DNA from: Nitrososphaerota archaeon
GTDB taxonomy: Archaea > Thermoproteota > Nitrososphaeria > Nitrososphaerales > UBA183
Assembly: GCA_029785685.1 (NCBI GenBank)
Contig: JAFLZE010000010.1
Location: 1-38,881, forward strand
DNA: 38,881 nucleotides
Reading direction: 5' to 3'
Shown: positions 20,778 to 30,262 of the stretch, one piece after another
How positions within the stretch are numbered: the first letter of the stretch is position 1
How the letters are laid out: each line of letters starts with the position of its first letter
The notes under the pieces: generated by a model
Seen by the model: the letters and a program-made list of their open reading frames with translations, nothing else
The model's database searches: none
What the model was told of the DNA's origin: nothing
Program-made: the position numbers and the translations under genes

Positions 20778-23351
20778 TCAGCGCCGCTTCGCTCTCTCCA
20801 GTCGCGGCGCGAGTTCCGCCTTCATGGTCGCAATCTCGCTGCCTGCGATCTCGAATTCTAACCGCCTCCCCGACGGGCGGAGCCTCCTTCCTGCAGCCTC
20901 CAAGAGGTCGGTAGCCGTCGCCGTAAGAGGGGTCCATGCAAGTTTGACCGTCGCGCTGGCTGCCTTCCCAGACGTCTCGTAGAGGCGCAGGACGACGTCG
21001 TCGGAGCCTTCTGCCTTCTTGAAGACGGTCAAGATTACGTTGCCTGGATCGGCAGAGACGAAGGACATCTCCTTCGGCAGCCTCCCGCCGTGGCCTGGTT
21101 CCAGCACGGGCGTCAGAGGATAGTTGAACTCGTAGGCCTTCCTGGCTACGGCGGCCCTGTTGAAGTCCGAGGCGTGAGGATAGAGAGCGTAGGCAGCCTC
21201 GTGGCTCCCCTGGTCAGTCACCTGACCCTCGGACCCCTCGACCGGCGGGAGACCGAAGCCAGCCCGGAGCCTGAACGGGTACTCGGCGCTCCTGAGGAGG
21301 GTAATCCGCATGACGTCGTTCGCGACGTCGAAGCCATACTTGCAGTCGTTCAGGAGGCCCACTCCATAGGTCCCGTCTTCCGAAGGGTGGTCTATCCACT
21401 TCTGGCCGGGCGCCTCGTACTTCGACCTCTCCGCGAGAGTGGCGCCGGGAGAGACCGGATTCCTCCGCGTGATGTGGCCGTATGGGATTTCATACGTCGT
21501 GAAGTCGCCGTGGACGTCCAGCGGGAACGCCACCTTCGCTAGCCTATGCTCCGCATGCCAGTCCGCTACGAGCTCGAATTCGACCAGGGGCGAGCCCGCA
21601 TAGAGGGAGATTTCCTGGACGAACCACGAATCCTCCCGACCCTCCTGGACGTACCTGTACCGTGACCTGACGCGCGCCCTGACCGGACCGCTCTCGACCA
21701 GATCCACCTTCACCGGCGAGCGCAGCTCGACGGACTTCACCCCGCCTTCCTGTTGGTAGATGAAGACCTCCCAGGCGTCGAAGATCGCCGCATCAGTCCG
21801 CGAGTTGACGCAGGACCTCCCCTTGACGGGATAGTCCTCGAAGATCTGGACCACGCCTCCCGAGTCTTTCAGGACCTCCCTGTGTGCAGCCTTGTCATGG
21901 ATGCGACTGACCAGGCCTGTCGTCCTGTCTATCGTTACGAATAGGAACTTGTTCTCAAGCCTAATCTCATCTCTGCTCCCCTTGACTGAAAGGGATGTCC
22001 TCCTTTGCTTCCTACCTCGCTCCCGCACTATCCTGTATTCCTTGTACCCGATTGGGGGGACGTCGTCGGCTCTGAATATGCGCCTCCCGGGTCCGGCCTT
22101 CTGAGACGCGATTACCTCGCCCTTCGCACCCATCACCGCGCCTCCGTCCCCAAGCACGGACTCCGGAACCTCGACTATGCCGCCCCTGCTCCACGACAGC
22201 GGATTGAACACGAGGATAGACCGCCCCGCCCCTCTCGTGTCGGCCTCGCCGGCTATGGCCCTCAGCGACCCTGAGACAACGCGGTCAGCGATGGAGAATA
22301 TCCGGTCGAAGTCCTTCTGAGAGTCAACATAGACTTCCGGGACGGAGGAGCCGGGGAGGACGTCATGGAACTGGTTCAGGAGGAGCTTCTCCCAGGCCTC
22401 TTTGAGCTCGTCGGCTGGGTATGCACGGCCGAACAGGTGCGCCAGCGTCGCGAACTTCTCGGCGACCTCCAGGGCGCACTCCGCCTTCCTGTTGTTCCGT
22501 TTTGTCCTGGCTTGAGTGGTGTATGTCCCCCTGTGGAATTGGAAGTAGAGCTCGTCGGCGACCTCGGGGAGCCTGTCTCCGGCCACCTCCTTCAGGTAGT
22601 CCATCGCGGTGGTGAAAGCCCCCATGACCGGTCCCTCCCCGCGGACGAGCTTCATCGCCCTCCGCGCCATCTCGTCGCTCACCCCGCCACCGTGGTCGCC
22701 TTCGCCGAAGAGGACCAGGAGGTCGTCGATTCGGTGGCGAGCCTTCAGGCGCTTCAGTTGCTCGAGCATCCTCTCATCCTCCACCTTCTCGTCGTAGGCC
22801 CCGACCATCTCGTGGGCCAGTATCGAAGAGCCGTCGGGGGAGGTCCATCGAAAGAAGTAGTGGGGGAATGCTATGGTGTCATTCCAGTTCAGCTTCTGCG
22901 TGAGGAAGAACTCCATCCCTGACTTGCGCATTATCTGGGGGAGCGTCCAGGGGAACCCGAAGGAGTCCGGGTACCAGGCCACCTTCACGTCGACCCCGAA
23001 CTTCTCCTTGAAGTACATTTTGCCTAGGAGGTACTGGCGCACCAGGGACTCTCCCGACGGCATGTTGCCGTCCGACTCGACCCAGGTCCCGCCGACGATC
23101 TCCCATGTCCCCTCCCTTACCCTCTTCCTCACCCTCTCGAAGGCCTCGGGACGCTCCTCCTCCAGCCACTTGTAGTACTGGGCGCTGCTTTGGCAGAACG
23201 TCAAGGAGTACTTCTCCATCAGCCCCAGGACGCTCTCACACCCGTCGCCCAGGGCCCTCTTCGTTTCATCGAACGACCAGAGCCAGGCCGCGTCCAAGTG
23301 GCTGTGCCCCAGGAGATGGACCTTCCCTGGCAGCTTCTTCTGGCTCGCCAA
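20778..23351 (-). CDS. Family 38 alpha-mannosidase
   Basis: An 857-residue GH38 enzyme that releases alpha-linked mannose, with zinc at the active site. The zinc-binding LLGHSHLDAAWLW lies at 13-25 and the nucleophile Asp129 in VAWYPDSFGFPWTLPQ. Then EGDHGGGVSDE, and the middle and C-terminal beta domains. There is no signal peptide, so it should act in the cytoplasm, perhaps on imported or recycled N-glycans. It is convergent with arsC (18 bp between stops) and stands alone in transcription. Confidence 0.93.
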   Translation of the reverse strand: MASQKKLPGKVHLLGHSHLDAAWLWSFDETKRALGDGCESVLGLMEKYSLTFCQSSAQYYKWLEEERPEAFERVRKRVREGTWEIVGGTWVESDGNMPSGESLVRQYLLGKMYFKEKFGVDVKVAWYPDSFGFPWTLPQIMRKSGMEFFLTQKLNWNDTIAFPHYFFRWTSPDGSSILAHEMVGAYDEKVEDERMLEQLKRLKARHRIDDLLVLFGEGDHGGGVSDEMARRAMKLVRGEGPVMGAFTTAMDYLKEVAGDRLPEVADELYFQFHRGTYTTQARTKRNNRKAECALEVAEKFATLAHLFGRAYPADELKEAWEKLLLNQFHDVLPGSSVPEVYVDSQKDFDRIFSIADRVVSGSLRAIAGEADTRGAGRSILVFNPLSWSRGGIVEVPESVLGDGGAVMGAKGEVIASQKAGPGRRIFRADDVPPIGYKEYRIVRERGRKQRRTSLSVKGSRDEIRLENKFLFVTIDRTTGLVSRIHDKAAHREVLKDSGGVVQIFEDYPVKGRSCVNSRTDAAIFDAWEVFIYQQEGGVKSVELRSPVKVDLVESGPVRARVRSRYRYVQEGREDSWFVQEISLYAGSPLVEFELVADWHAEHRLAKVAFPLDVHGDFTTYEIPYGHITRRNPVSPGATLAERSKYEAPGQKWIDHPSEDGTYGVGLLNDCKYGFDVANDVMRITLLRSAEYPFRLRAGFGLPPVEGSEGQVTDQGSHEAAYALYPHASDFNRAAVARKAYEFNYPLTPVLEPGHGGRLPKEMSFVSADPGNVILTVFKKAEGSDDVVLRLYETSGKAASATVKLAWTPLTATATDLLEAAGRRLRPSGRRLEFEIAGSEIATMKAELAPRLERAKRR

Positions 23352-23476
23352 CCCTCCCTCCGCGCGCTCTGTGCGCCGGCGGAGCCAGATAAACGGACCT
23401 GTGGCCGAGCCCTGCGCCTGGCACCCTTGCCCCCAGCCTACGCGCTCCGGCGGCTCATGTGGCCGGTCGTAGGTTA

Positions 23477-23641
23477 ATGAAGGGGCGCTGCTCCGAGCGC
23501 GCCATGTACGCCTGCAGGGACCACCTGGAGTGTCCGCAGAGCAGGGGCTTCGACGAGCACTACCACTCGTTCGAGAAGTGCAGCGCCTGCGGAAAGATGA
23601 CCACCTGCGCCGAGTGCCTCTGTGGCTTCGGCCGCCAGTGA
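23477..23641 (+). CDS. Small cysteine-rich zinc protein (54 aa)
   Basis: Eight cysteines in 54 residues: MKGRCSERAMYACRDHLECP, then FEKCSACGKMTTCAECLCGF. The CSACGK...CAEC arrangement makes a zinc ribbon and the N-terminal half may form a second site with His. ATG 23477 is nearly leaderless. Function unknown. Confidence 0.6.
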   Translation: MKGRCSERAMYACRDHLECPQSRGFDEHYHSFEKCSACGKMTTCAECLCGFGRQ

Positions 23642-23742
23642 CGATAGAGCCTGGCGAGCTTGCTCCGCCGGGACTGGGTCGTCAGGGCACTGGCCTCCGC
23701 GTCCGCAGAACCCTTATCACCTCAGGTCAGCATGCTGTTCTC

Positions 23743-24459
23743 ATGAGCAACGGACAGCCCGAAGTGATCCTTGCCCAGGAGCAGGGAACCGAGATGCGGA
23801 CCGGGGGCGTTTCGAAGGGGTTGGAGGCTGAGTTCGGGGGAGGTGTGAAGGAAGGCACGCTAGTCCTCACCAACAGGCGGCTGATATTCGTGTGCACCGA
23901 CGACAAGGGCGAGGAGCTCCCCGTGGGGTACTTCGCCGAGCACCTCCTCCTCTACTCCGAGGTGGAGGGTCTGGGTGATATCCCCAACAAGGCTCCGAAC
24001 GTGTTCATCCCGCTTGACTCGGCCTCGGTGAAGGGTCACAAGGGGGGGCTCGGGCGGCCGAGCCTTCGGGTCTCGTGGAGGGACGAGGGTGGAGCGCACG
24101 ACGTCGTGTTCACCGAGACGCTCACCGGAAGGAGAAGGACGGATCTGAGCGACTGGGCCTCTGCCATCGAGGGGATGAGGAGCGGGACCAGGGTCCTGGT
24201 GTCTCTGCCTCCACCCCCTTCAGCCGCCACGCTCGAGGGCAAGGTGATGCACGTGCTGGCGGACATGCAGGAGAAGGGGACGCTGGAGATTGAGGAGTCT
24301 GTGGAGGACGAGTACAAGGTCGATCTGGACCCAGACCAAGTCCAGGCGGCCTGCGACCGCCTTTCTGCGCAGAAGCTCTTGGTCCGCCTGCCGGACCCGA
24401 GCGGGGACGTCTTCTACAGGAGGGCGTCGCCCCTGGGGGAAGACAGCTTCTCCAGCTGA
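23743..24459 (+). CDS. PH/GRAM-like domain protein with C-terminal winged helix
   Basis: A 238-residue protein from ATG 23743. Residues about 15-125 look like a GRAM/PH-like domain: VKEGTLVLTNRRLIFVCTDD, GYFAEHLLLY, and FIPLDSASVKGHKG. A proline linker (SLPPPPSAA) leads to a C-terminal helix-turn-helix-like segment (LEGKVMHVLADMQEKGTLEI, ACDRLSAQKLLVRLPDP). This is a bacterial PH-like/SHOCT-type layout; the ligand is unknown. TATA-like CCTTATCAC (23712-23720). Confidence 0.7.
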   Translation: MSNGQPEVILAQEQGTEMRTGGVSKGLEAEFGGGVKEGTLVLTNRRLIFVCTDDKGEELPVGYFAEHLLLYSEVEGLGDIPNKAPNVFIPLDSASVKGHKGGLGRPSLRVSWRDEGGAHDVVFTETLTGRRRTDLSDWASAIEGMRSGTRVLVSLPPPPSAATLEGKVMHVLADMQEKGTLEIEESVEDEYKVDLDPDQVQAACDRLSAQKLLVRLPDPSGDVFYRRASPLGEDSFSS

Positions 24460-24668
24460 CGCGCCCTTCCAGCGCCGCGCTCTCAGTCCCTGGCTAAACT
24501 CCAAGTTCCAGGGCTCCTGCAGCGGGTGCCCTCAGGACCTGGCGTGTCTTCGGCCTCCGCGGGGCGCCTCCTGCTTCTGGGTTTGCCCCTTCAAGGGGGT
24601 TGAAGGAGAGATGCCCGGGGCTTCAACCGTGTTGCAATAAGTAACTCAGAGATTAACCAGGTGCCCTC

Positions 24669-24890
24669 ATGCAGAAGCTTTCGGTGGTGTCCATGGCGGC
24701 CCTCCTGGCCATCGCCTGCTTCCTGGCGCTCAGCATCTTCGTCCACCCGAATAGCGCCGCGCCAGCACAGAGTCCGTCCGGATCCAGCCCGGGTGTCACA
24801 AACACGAGCGGCTCGACCGGTGGCCTCCTGACCCAGCCACCTCCCACCCAGAGCGGCGGGGGCGACAGCGGCGGCGGGGGCGACAGCTAG
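24669..24890 (+). CDS. Small exported Ser/Gly/Pro-rich protein
   Basis: A 73-residue protein: signal-type helix SVVSMAALLAIACFLALSIF, then a low-complexity Ser/Thr/Gly/Pro tail with GGGDSGGGGDS. It could be lipid-anchored or membrane-anchored with an extracytoplasmic linker. It lies 14 bp before the b-type cytochrome-like gene and two genes before the Rieske protein, so it probably belongs to that small electron-transfer unit. Confidence 0.6.
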   Translation: MQKLSVVSMAALLAIACFLALSIFVHPNSAAPAQSPSGSSPGVTNTSGSTGGLLTQPPPTQSGGGDSGGGGDS

Positions 24891-24904
24891 GCCTGGGGCT
24901 CGCG

Positions 24905-25387
24905 TTGAACGGGCCCCTGATACTAGGTGAAGCCTTCGGATTCTCTGCCTTAGGGTTCACGGGCGCCTCCGCGATGATAATGGCCTTCAGGGCCAAGCTA
25001 GTCAGGACGGTGGGAGGGGCTGACAGGCTCAGGTCCATACACGTGGCGGTCTCCCTGCTGGCAGCCCTATCAATCGCCGGTCATGTGTATGTCCTCTTCC
25101 TCCCTCCCGACGCGGTGCCGGTGGACCTGGGTTACGCGGCCGTGGCCCTGGGCCTGGCCCTCTGGATGACCGGGGTCGGATTCCTCGAGAGGAACAGGGA
25201 CTCCTTCTTCCTCCACGGGGGCTTGGCCGTCGCCCTCGTCTGCCTGGTCACAGCCCACGCAGCGGCGTCTGGGACCGACTTCCCCCTTCTGGCGTCCCTG
25301 GCTGCCCTGGGATCGGCATCTGTGGCCGCGTTGGCCAACGCCGCTTATCATGCCAGGAAGCTACTCGGAGCCCCGAGGAGAAAGTGA
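24905..25387 (+). CDS. Four-helix cytochrome b-like membrane protein
   Basis: A 160-residue membrane protein from TTG 24905. Four or five hydrophobic helices include a His pair in RSIHVAVSLLAALSIAGHVY (about 44 and 59) and another in FFLHGGLAVALVCLVTAHAA (about 103 and 118). Two His in each of two helices is the layout of diheme four-helix b-type cytochromes (cytochrome b561/DUF4405-like). It is followed without a gap by a Rieske protein, so together they may form a minimal quinol-oxidising module. Heme binding is inference. Confidence 0.75.
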   Translation: MNGPLILGEAFGFSALGFTGASAMIMAFRAKLVRTVGGADRLRSIHVAVSLLAALSIAGHVYVLFLPPDAVPVDLGYAAVALGLALWMTGVGFLERNRDSFFLHGGLAVALVCLVTAHAAASGTDFPLLASLAALGSASVAALANAAYHARKLLGAPRRK

Positions 25388-25843
25388 ATGGACAGGAGGG
25401 AATTCTTCCGCAGGGCCGCCTTGGTAGCAGTCTTCGGGGCCGTCAGTGCGGTCTCCCTCTTTGAGGCGCTGGCCAAGCTAGGCCAGTCTCAGCCTGTCTC
25501 AGTCATCACGTCCGGGGGCCAGGCCCAGGCCACGCAGGCCCCCGCGGGGATGCTCTACGTGGCACCCCTGTCGGGACTGGCAGGGAAGACCTTCGCTTAC
25601 TTCAATCACCCAACCAAGGGACTTTGCATACTGGTCGACTATGCCGGCCAGTGGAGGGCCTTCAGCGCCGTCTGCACCCACGCCGGATGCACGGTTCAGT
25701 TCACTGTGTCCGAGATCTTCTGCCCTTGCCACTCGGGCTCGTTCAGCCCGGTGAACGGGAGCGTTCTCGGGGGTCCGCCGCCGACTCCGCTCCCCGAACT
25801 GGCAGTGCAGATCCAGGGCGGAGACGTCTACGTGGCCCAGTAA
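25388..25843 (+). CDS. Rieske [2Fe-2S] protein with Tat-type leader
   Basis: A 151-residue exported Rieske protein. MDRREFFRRAALVAVFGAVS is a twin-arginine signal and anchor. The cluster ligands are AVCTHAGC (C96, H98) and FCPCHSGSF (C112, H115), with C101/C114 as the structural disulfide. Start ATG follows the stop of the cytochrome gene directly. It should sit on the outer face of the membrane, passing electrons from the b-type partner to an unknown acceptor. Confidence 0.92.
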   Translation: MDRREFFRRAALVAVFGAVSAVSLFEALAKLGQSQPVSVITSGGQAQATQAPAGMLYVAPLSGLAGKTFAYFNHPTKGLCILVDYAGQWRAFSAVCTHAGCTVQFTVSEIFCPCHSGSFSPVNGSVLGGPPPTPLPELAVQIQGGDVYVAQ

Positions 25844-25936
25844 AACGGTCTCTCAGGCGCCTCTAGAACAGAAGAGATCAAGTACAGAGTCGCCACAAAA
25901 AACGGAGGAGTGACCCGTGGTGAACCCACGAGCCAC

Positions 25937-27265
25937 TTAGTCTTCTGACGTGTGAAGTACGCTGCAGCTTGTTGGAGCGACCGGAAGGGCGCACGACAGC
26001 TGTGCGTCGGCTCCCTGGGACGCGATGACATGGACCGCGTAGACCTGGCCGGAGAGGACGGACGGCACTAGGACGGCTCCAGACTGGCCGAGCGAGATCT
26101 TGCCGACGAAGGTCAGGACCACACACTGGCCGGCCGAGAGTGTCAGGCCGTGGGGCCCGTTCTCGCCGGAGTCGCCGGAGACCAGTTGCATCTTCAGCGC
26201 GACGCACCCGGTGCCGGATACTGTGGAGTTGACGGGGACGAAAACCAGCTGGTCCGGCCTCTCGAACTCACAGCCATTCCCTTGGCGGCTGTCGCGGCTC
26301 TGGCTGACTGAATTGGCGTTGCCGTTCGAGCTATGGCTCTGGGTGGTGGTGCTTTGAGTGGTGGAATTCGAGGAATCTGAGCTCCCTCCATCTTGGGAGG
26401 GGCCGCTGTTGGAGTTTCCGTTGTTCTGCGTGCAGGAGAGCCCGGTGGCCGTGAAGTTGCCCTGGACCCCGATCGCGCCGAGGACCACGGAAATGCTGCC
26501 GGTGTTGTTGACCTGGACTGAGATGGTGGTCACGTTCTGGTTGACAGACAGAGCGCTGAGCTTTGCGCTCAGGTTGCCCTGGGCGTGCTGGAGCTGGCTC
26601 TGGTCCTGCGAGTCGATGTGCTGCCTGAACCCTATCTGGTCTTCGTTGCCGTTCGAAGTCCCTGCCGCGATGATGCCCACCGAGGACGGGATCATCTGGT
26701 AGCCTGTGGAGGTGCTGACTATCACCGGGTTCAGCTGAAGCAATGCTACTCTGTTCCCGGAGAGGGGCGTTGGCCTGGCCAAGGTGACCGTCAAGGTGCT
26801 CCCGCCGGTGGCAAGGGTGACGGCGGAGGTGGTCCCATTGACATCGATCTCGATGCTGCTCACGTTGAGGGTGAACGAGTAGATGGTGGAGGCGTTGGGA
26901 AGCTTCGCCAGAGCGATGGTCTGCGAGATGTTCTGAAGGCTGAGCAGGTCGATGGTCGCCTTCCCGCCCTGGGGGGTCATCGACACTGTGGTGATGACCT
27001 GCTGGCCGCTCGACGCGGGCTTGCCTACCAGCAGGCCTATGGAGGTGTAGGTCAGGTTGAGGGAAGTCGTCCCCTTGGGGACGGTCGGCGGGTCGGTGAG
27101 CTGAATAGCCAACTGGGCGGAAGTGCCGCCCTGGGCTCCCGAAGCACCGGTGGTGGTTGGTGTGCCAAAGTTGACGCCCAGGTAGAGCGTCGATGAGACT
27201 ATGATGACTGCTGCGACCGCAACGGCGGCCGCTGTGTACTTTATTGTTTGTTTTCTTACGGACAT
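25937..27265 (-). CDS. DUF4382-domain surface protein
   Basis: A 442-residue membrane-anchored extracellular protein. One N-terminal helix (TIKYTAAAVAVAAVIIVSST) is followed by a DUF4382 region (LAIQLTDPPTVPKGTTSLNL, YTSIGLLVG, IDLLSLQN, IEIDVNGTT). Then comes a Ser/Asn/Gln-rich linker (about 290-330) and a C-terminal beta domain with several Cys. Many N-x-S/T sites suggest N-glycosylation. The role is unknown; surface binding is inference. Confidence 0.8.
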   Translation of the reverse strand: MSVRKQTIKYTAAAVAVAAVIIVSSTLYLGVNFGTPTTTGASGAQGGTSAQLAIQLTDPPTVPKGTTSLNLTYTSIGLLVGKPASSGQQVITTVSMTPQGGKATIDLLSLQNISQTIALAKLPNASTIYSFTLNVSSIEIDVNGTTSAVTLATGGSTLTVTLARPTPLSGNRVALLQLNPVIVSTSTGYQMIPSSVGIIAAGTSNGNEDQIGFRQHIDSQDQSQLQHAQGNLSAKLSALSVNQNVTTISVQVNNTGSISVVLGAIGVQGNFTATGLSCTQNNGNSNSGPSQDGGSSDSSNSTTQSTTTQSHSSNGNANSVSQSRDSRQGNGCEFERPDQLVFVPVNSTVSGTGCVALKMQLVSGDSGENGPHGLTLSAGQCVVLTFVGKISLGQSGAVLVPSVLSGQVYAVHVIASQGADAQLSCALPVAPTSCSVLHTSED

Positions 27266-27296
27266 CGGGCTGCCCTACCTGGGGCGCCCGGATATT

Positions 27297-27317
27297 GCTA
27301 GGCCATTGAAGCCTAGC
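27297..27317. promoter_or_regulatory. Inverted repeat upstream of the DUF4382 gene
   Basis: GCTAGGC-CATTGAA-GCCTAGC, a perfect 7-bp inverted repeat with a 7-bp spacer, 32 nt upstream of the start. It could be an operator or, on the plus side, part of a terminator-like structure. Confidence 0.4.
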
Positions 27318-27376
27318 CAAGGGGACCCAGACGGCCTTTCAAGGGGCTTGAACGCCCGCTCCACGGTCCAAGGGGC

Positions 27377-27817
27377 TCACTTCCATGAAGCGAGCCGCCG
27401 CCACACCCTGGCCGTCTCATACCATGCCACAGCCACCAATGCGAGGGATGAGGCGATCAGCAGGGGGACGTAGGACGCCGAGCCGTAAGCCATGATCGAG
27501 AAGTAGCCTACCAGCAGGGTGAACAGGACAGAGACGAATAGGAGCTGGGGGACGACCACGGCACCCACCTTCACATACCCTTCAAGGATTTCCCCCGTAG
27601 CGTCCTTCGACGCCAGATACCTCCCATAGCTGTCCTGGGTGGCATATCCTCCGTCCATCAGGCGCCTGAGATGGTAGGATGCGAGGGACGCGGTGGAAAA
27701 CCCCAGGCTGGACTGCACGTCTTTGAGCTCGCACGGGCCGTGCTGGAGGACGTACAGGTACACCCGCAGGGTGTTCCCCCTCACCTCCAGACCTGAACCG
27801 GACACCTGTTTGCTCAA
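27377..27817 (-). CDS. Membrane-anchored winged-helix regulator
   Basis: A 146-residue archaeal regulator. The N-terminal winged helix (NTLRVYLYVLQHGPCELKDV, ASLASYHLRRLMDGGYATQD) is followed by two membrane helices (VPQLLFVSVLFTLLVGYFSI and a following hydrophobic segment), ending on the cytoplasmic side. It probably senses something in the membrane and controls a nearby gene, perhaps the DUF4382 gene next to it. Confidence 0.8.
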   Translation of the reverse strand: MSKQVSGSGLEVRGNTLRVYLYVLQHGPCELKDVQSSLGFSTASLASYHLRRLMDGGYATQDSYGRYLASKDATGEILEGYVKVGAVVVPQLLFVSVLFTLLVGYFSIMAYGSASYVPLLIASSLALVAVAWYETARVWRRLASWK

Positions 27818-27939
27818 ACCTACGACGATTCCCCGACGCAGCTGCGATTTAACGTTGAAGCTTTGGGCGCGTCAAAGCGCTGGCTTTCGGCCATCCGCGG
27901 CTCCTCTTCGTCGTCTGAGAAGCCGACGGCCCGAGGCGG

Positions 27940-29154
27940 TTACGCGCCTCCCGGCGGGAGGGCGTCCTGGGGCCCGCTGGATCCCCGCAGTGCCGATGGG
28001 GGCGCGACAAACCGTCGCGCGGTGAGCACGAAGGCCACGCAGGCGACCGCGCCCCCGATCGAGAAGACCCCCTGGAGCCCAGCGACTGGTATCAGGGCCA
28101 CCGCCACGACAGGTGAAAGTACCTCGGCCACCCCGGACGAAGCCTGGAAGGCATAGCTGACGTTGGTGACGTCCTCTGCATCGACGGACCTGAACGCGAG
28201 GAAGTTGGCGACTGGGAAGACCATCGCATGAGGCACGCTGAAGAGGAGCATCCCGGCGACGAAGACCGGCCAGGAGGGGGCGAGCCCGACGCAGAGCGCC
28301 GAGACCACTAGGAAACCGACTGAGGCCAGGAGCACCTTCCAGGGGTCCATGCTCCTCCCTATGGAGGAGTAGCGGGCGGCGGCCGACACCAGGAACACCA
28401 GGGTGAAGAGGAGGAACGCTTCCCCAGGCGAGAAGCCGAACCTTGCCTCGGCGTATACTCCGCCGTAGGACAGGAAGACTGGGAGGAGGAGCGAGTACAG
28501 CAGGTTCACGGCGAGGGCGCGTCTGACGCTTGGCTTCGCCAGGGCTCTGGCCCAGCCGACCACCGAGGGGACCGGCGGTCTCGGGCGACCCGCTAGGCCG
28601 CCCCTCCCTGCCAATGCTCCGACGGCTCCCAGGGCTGAGACGACGGCCAGTGCTTCGAAGACCCCCGAGAAGCCATAGACGCCATGCACTCCGTAGGCCA
28701 CCAGCGGGCCGAGGACCAGCCCCGCCCCCAGAGCCGTGGAGTACACCCCGAGGCCGGTGAATGGCCGCTCAGGGGCCGAGTCCAGGTGCATGACCGCAGA
28801 GAGAAACGGCTGCGGGAGCCCCATCCCTACGCCAGACGCCAGGACCCCGAGTAGGAGGGGGATACTGGGAACCCTCGCCCCCAGTGTGAGCATCGACGCG
28901 CCCAGGATGGCGAATCCCGCCGTCGATGAGGCTGACTGGTTTCTTATTGCAAGAGTGGCCGCGGCGGCCCCGACCCCGTTCCCGAGCCACAGGACGACCA
29001 CGAACACGCCCGCCTCAGAAGGGCTCGCGCCCAGGGAGATGGCGTACAGCGGGACAAGTATCGCCAGGGACGATGTCAGGAGCCGCAGGACAAGAGCGAT
29101 GACGAACCCTGGCCGCATGTAGCTCTGGCTCGGGGCGGTCAACGGGCCCTGCAC
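27940..29154 (-). CDS. Major facilitator superfamily transporter
   Basis: A 404-residue MFS protein with 12 hydrophobic helices: FVIALVLRLLTSSLAILVPL, EAGVFVVVLWLGNGVGAAAA, and so on. The second half begins at about 200 (ALAVNLLYSLLLPVFLSYGG). The substrate cannot be told from sequence. GTG 29154 follows the stop of the glycosyltransferase without a gap, so it belongs to the sulfoquinovose operon and may export a product or import a precursor. Confidence 0.85.
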   Translation of the reverse strand: MQGPLTAPSQSYMRPGFVIALVLRLLTSSLAILVPLYAISLGASPSEAGVFVVVLWLGNGVGAAAATLAIRNQSASSTAGFAILGASMLTLGARVPSIPLLLGVLASGVGMGLPQPFLSAVMHLDSAPERPFTGLGVYSTALGAGLVLGPLVAYGVHGVYGFSGVFEALAVVSALGAVGALAGRGGLAGRPRPPVPSVVGWARALAKPSVRRALAVNLLYSLLLPVFLSYGGVYAEARFGFSPGEAFLLFTLVFLVSAAARYSSIGRSMDPWKVLLASVGFLVVSALCVGLAPSWPVFVAGMLLFSVPHAMVFPVANFLAFRSVDAEDVTNVSYAFQASSGVAEVLSPVVAVALIPVAGLQGVFSIGGAVACVAFVLTARRFVAPPSALRGSSGPQDALPPGGA

Positions 29155-30258
29155 TCACTCCCCGAGGCGGTACACCTCTCTGAGCGCCCGGCCGACCTTC
29201 TCCGGGGAGAAGAGCGACCCCGCCCGCGCCTTCGCGTTCCTTCCCATCCTCAGCCGCGCCTCGGAGTCGTCTGCCAGCCTCTGCATGTTGTCTCTCAGAC
29301 CCTCTTCGTCCCCTACCTCGGAGAGGAGCCCTGAGACGCCGTCCTGGACCACCTCGGCGATAGCGGGTATCCTGGTAGCCACGACAGGGATCCCTCTCCT
29401 CATGGCGTCTACTACGGCCAGGGCGAACGCGTCCGCCCTCGTGGGGAGCACGAAGACGTCCGTGACCGGCCAGACCTCGCTCTGCAGGGTGCCTCCGGGG
29501 AGGCTGTCGGACTGGCCGACCCGCGGGTCAGACCTGACGATCCCTCTCGACTCGGCCGTCCCGAGGGGGCCGACGAACACCAGCCTGCACCCGGAGCCTC
29601 CTTTCAGAGACCTGAACGCGCGGAGGGTGGCGTCTCCTCCCTTCCTCCGGAACTCCCTCCCGATGTAGAGGAAGTTGCACCCCCGGTGCTCCCTACCAGA
29701 GTCGAGGGCCTCGAAGGGGGGAGGGATCACAAAGACCTTCGAGGGGTCGACTCCGTCCTCGGCAAAGCCCCGCTTCGCCCACTCGGACCATGTAACCGCC
29801 CCGGCGCACCACCTCGAGTTCAGGTACGACGAGAACCCCTCGTTGGCCAGGCGCCTGACCGTCCCTCCGATGTTGTTGTACCCCAGCATGAACTGGCCGA
29901 ATGACTGGTCGCTTTCGTGGACCCAGCGGCGGTCGAATTTCCTGACATCCCAGAAGAACGAATGTACGACGGCCGCCCCCTTCTGGTCTATGGGGATGAT
30001 ATGCTCGAGCGCGAAGCGCGCCGCCACCAGGGCGACGTTCGCGGGGTTGAACTCGTAGCTGGCGGCCCGCTTCGGGTATCTCAGCCGGTCGGTCGCCAGC
30101 TTGTACCTCACCCCCGGCGGCGGGTTCAGGAGCCTTCTCAGCGCCCCCGTCCTCGGCCCGCCAGTGAGGGGGTCTGTGGGGGCAACAACGAGGCAGTTCA
30201 AGTCGCGGGCCGGACCTCTCGGCCGCTCCCCGGCGGCCCTCTGGGGTGTCCTCTCCAA
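29155..30258 (-). CDS. GT4-family glycosyltransferase
   Basis: A 367-residue GT-B glycosyltransferase. The N-terminal domain is LNCLVVAPTDPLTGGPRTGA; the C-terminal donor domain has CNFLYIGREFRRKGGDATLR, GCRLVFVGPLGT, then DVFVLPTRADAFALAVVDAM with the conserved E replaced by D, and GIPVVATRIPAIAEVVQDGV. It starts four bases after UDP-sulfoquinovose synthase, so UDP-sulfoquinovose is the likely donor. The acceptor could be a lipid (as SqdX/SQD2) or an N-glycan (as in Sulfolobus). Confidence 0.85.
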   Translation of the reverse strand: MERTPQRAAGERPRGPARDLNCLVVAPTDPLTGGPRTGALRRLLNPPPGVRYKLATDRLRYPKRAASYEFNPANVALVAARFALEHIIPIDQKGAAVVHSFFWDVRKFDRRWVHESDQSFGQFMLGYNNIGGTVRRLANEGFSSYLNSRWCAGAVTWSEWAKRGFAEDGVDPSKVFVIPPPFEALDSGREHRGCNFLYIGREFRRKGGDATLRAFRSLKGGSGCRLVFVGPLGTAESRGIVRSDPRVGQSDSLPGGTLQSEVWPVTDVFVLPTRADAFALAVVDAMRRGIPVVATRIPAIAEVVQDGVSGLLSEVGDEEGLRDNMQRLADDSEARLRMGRNAKARAGSLFSPEKVGRALREVYRLGE

Positions 30259-30262
30259 GCGC

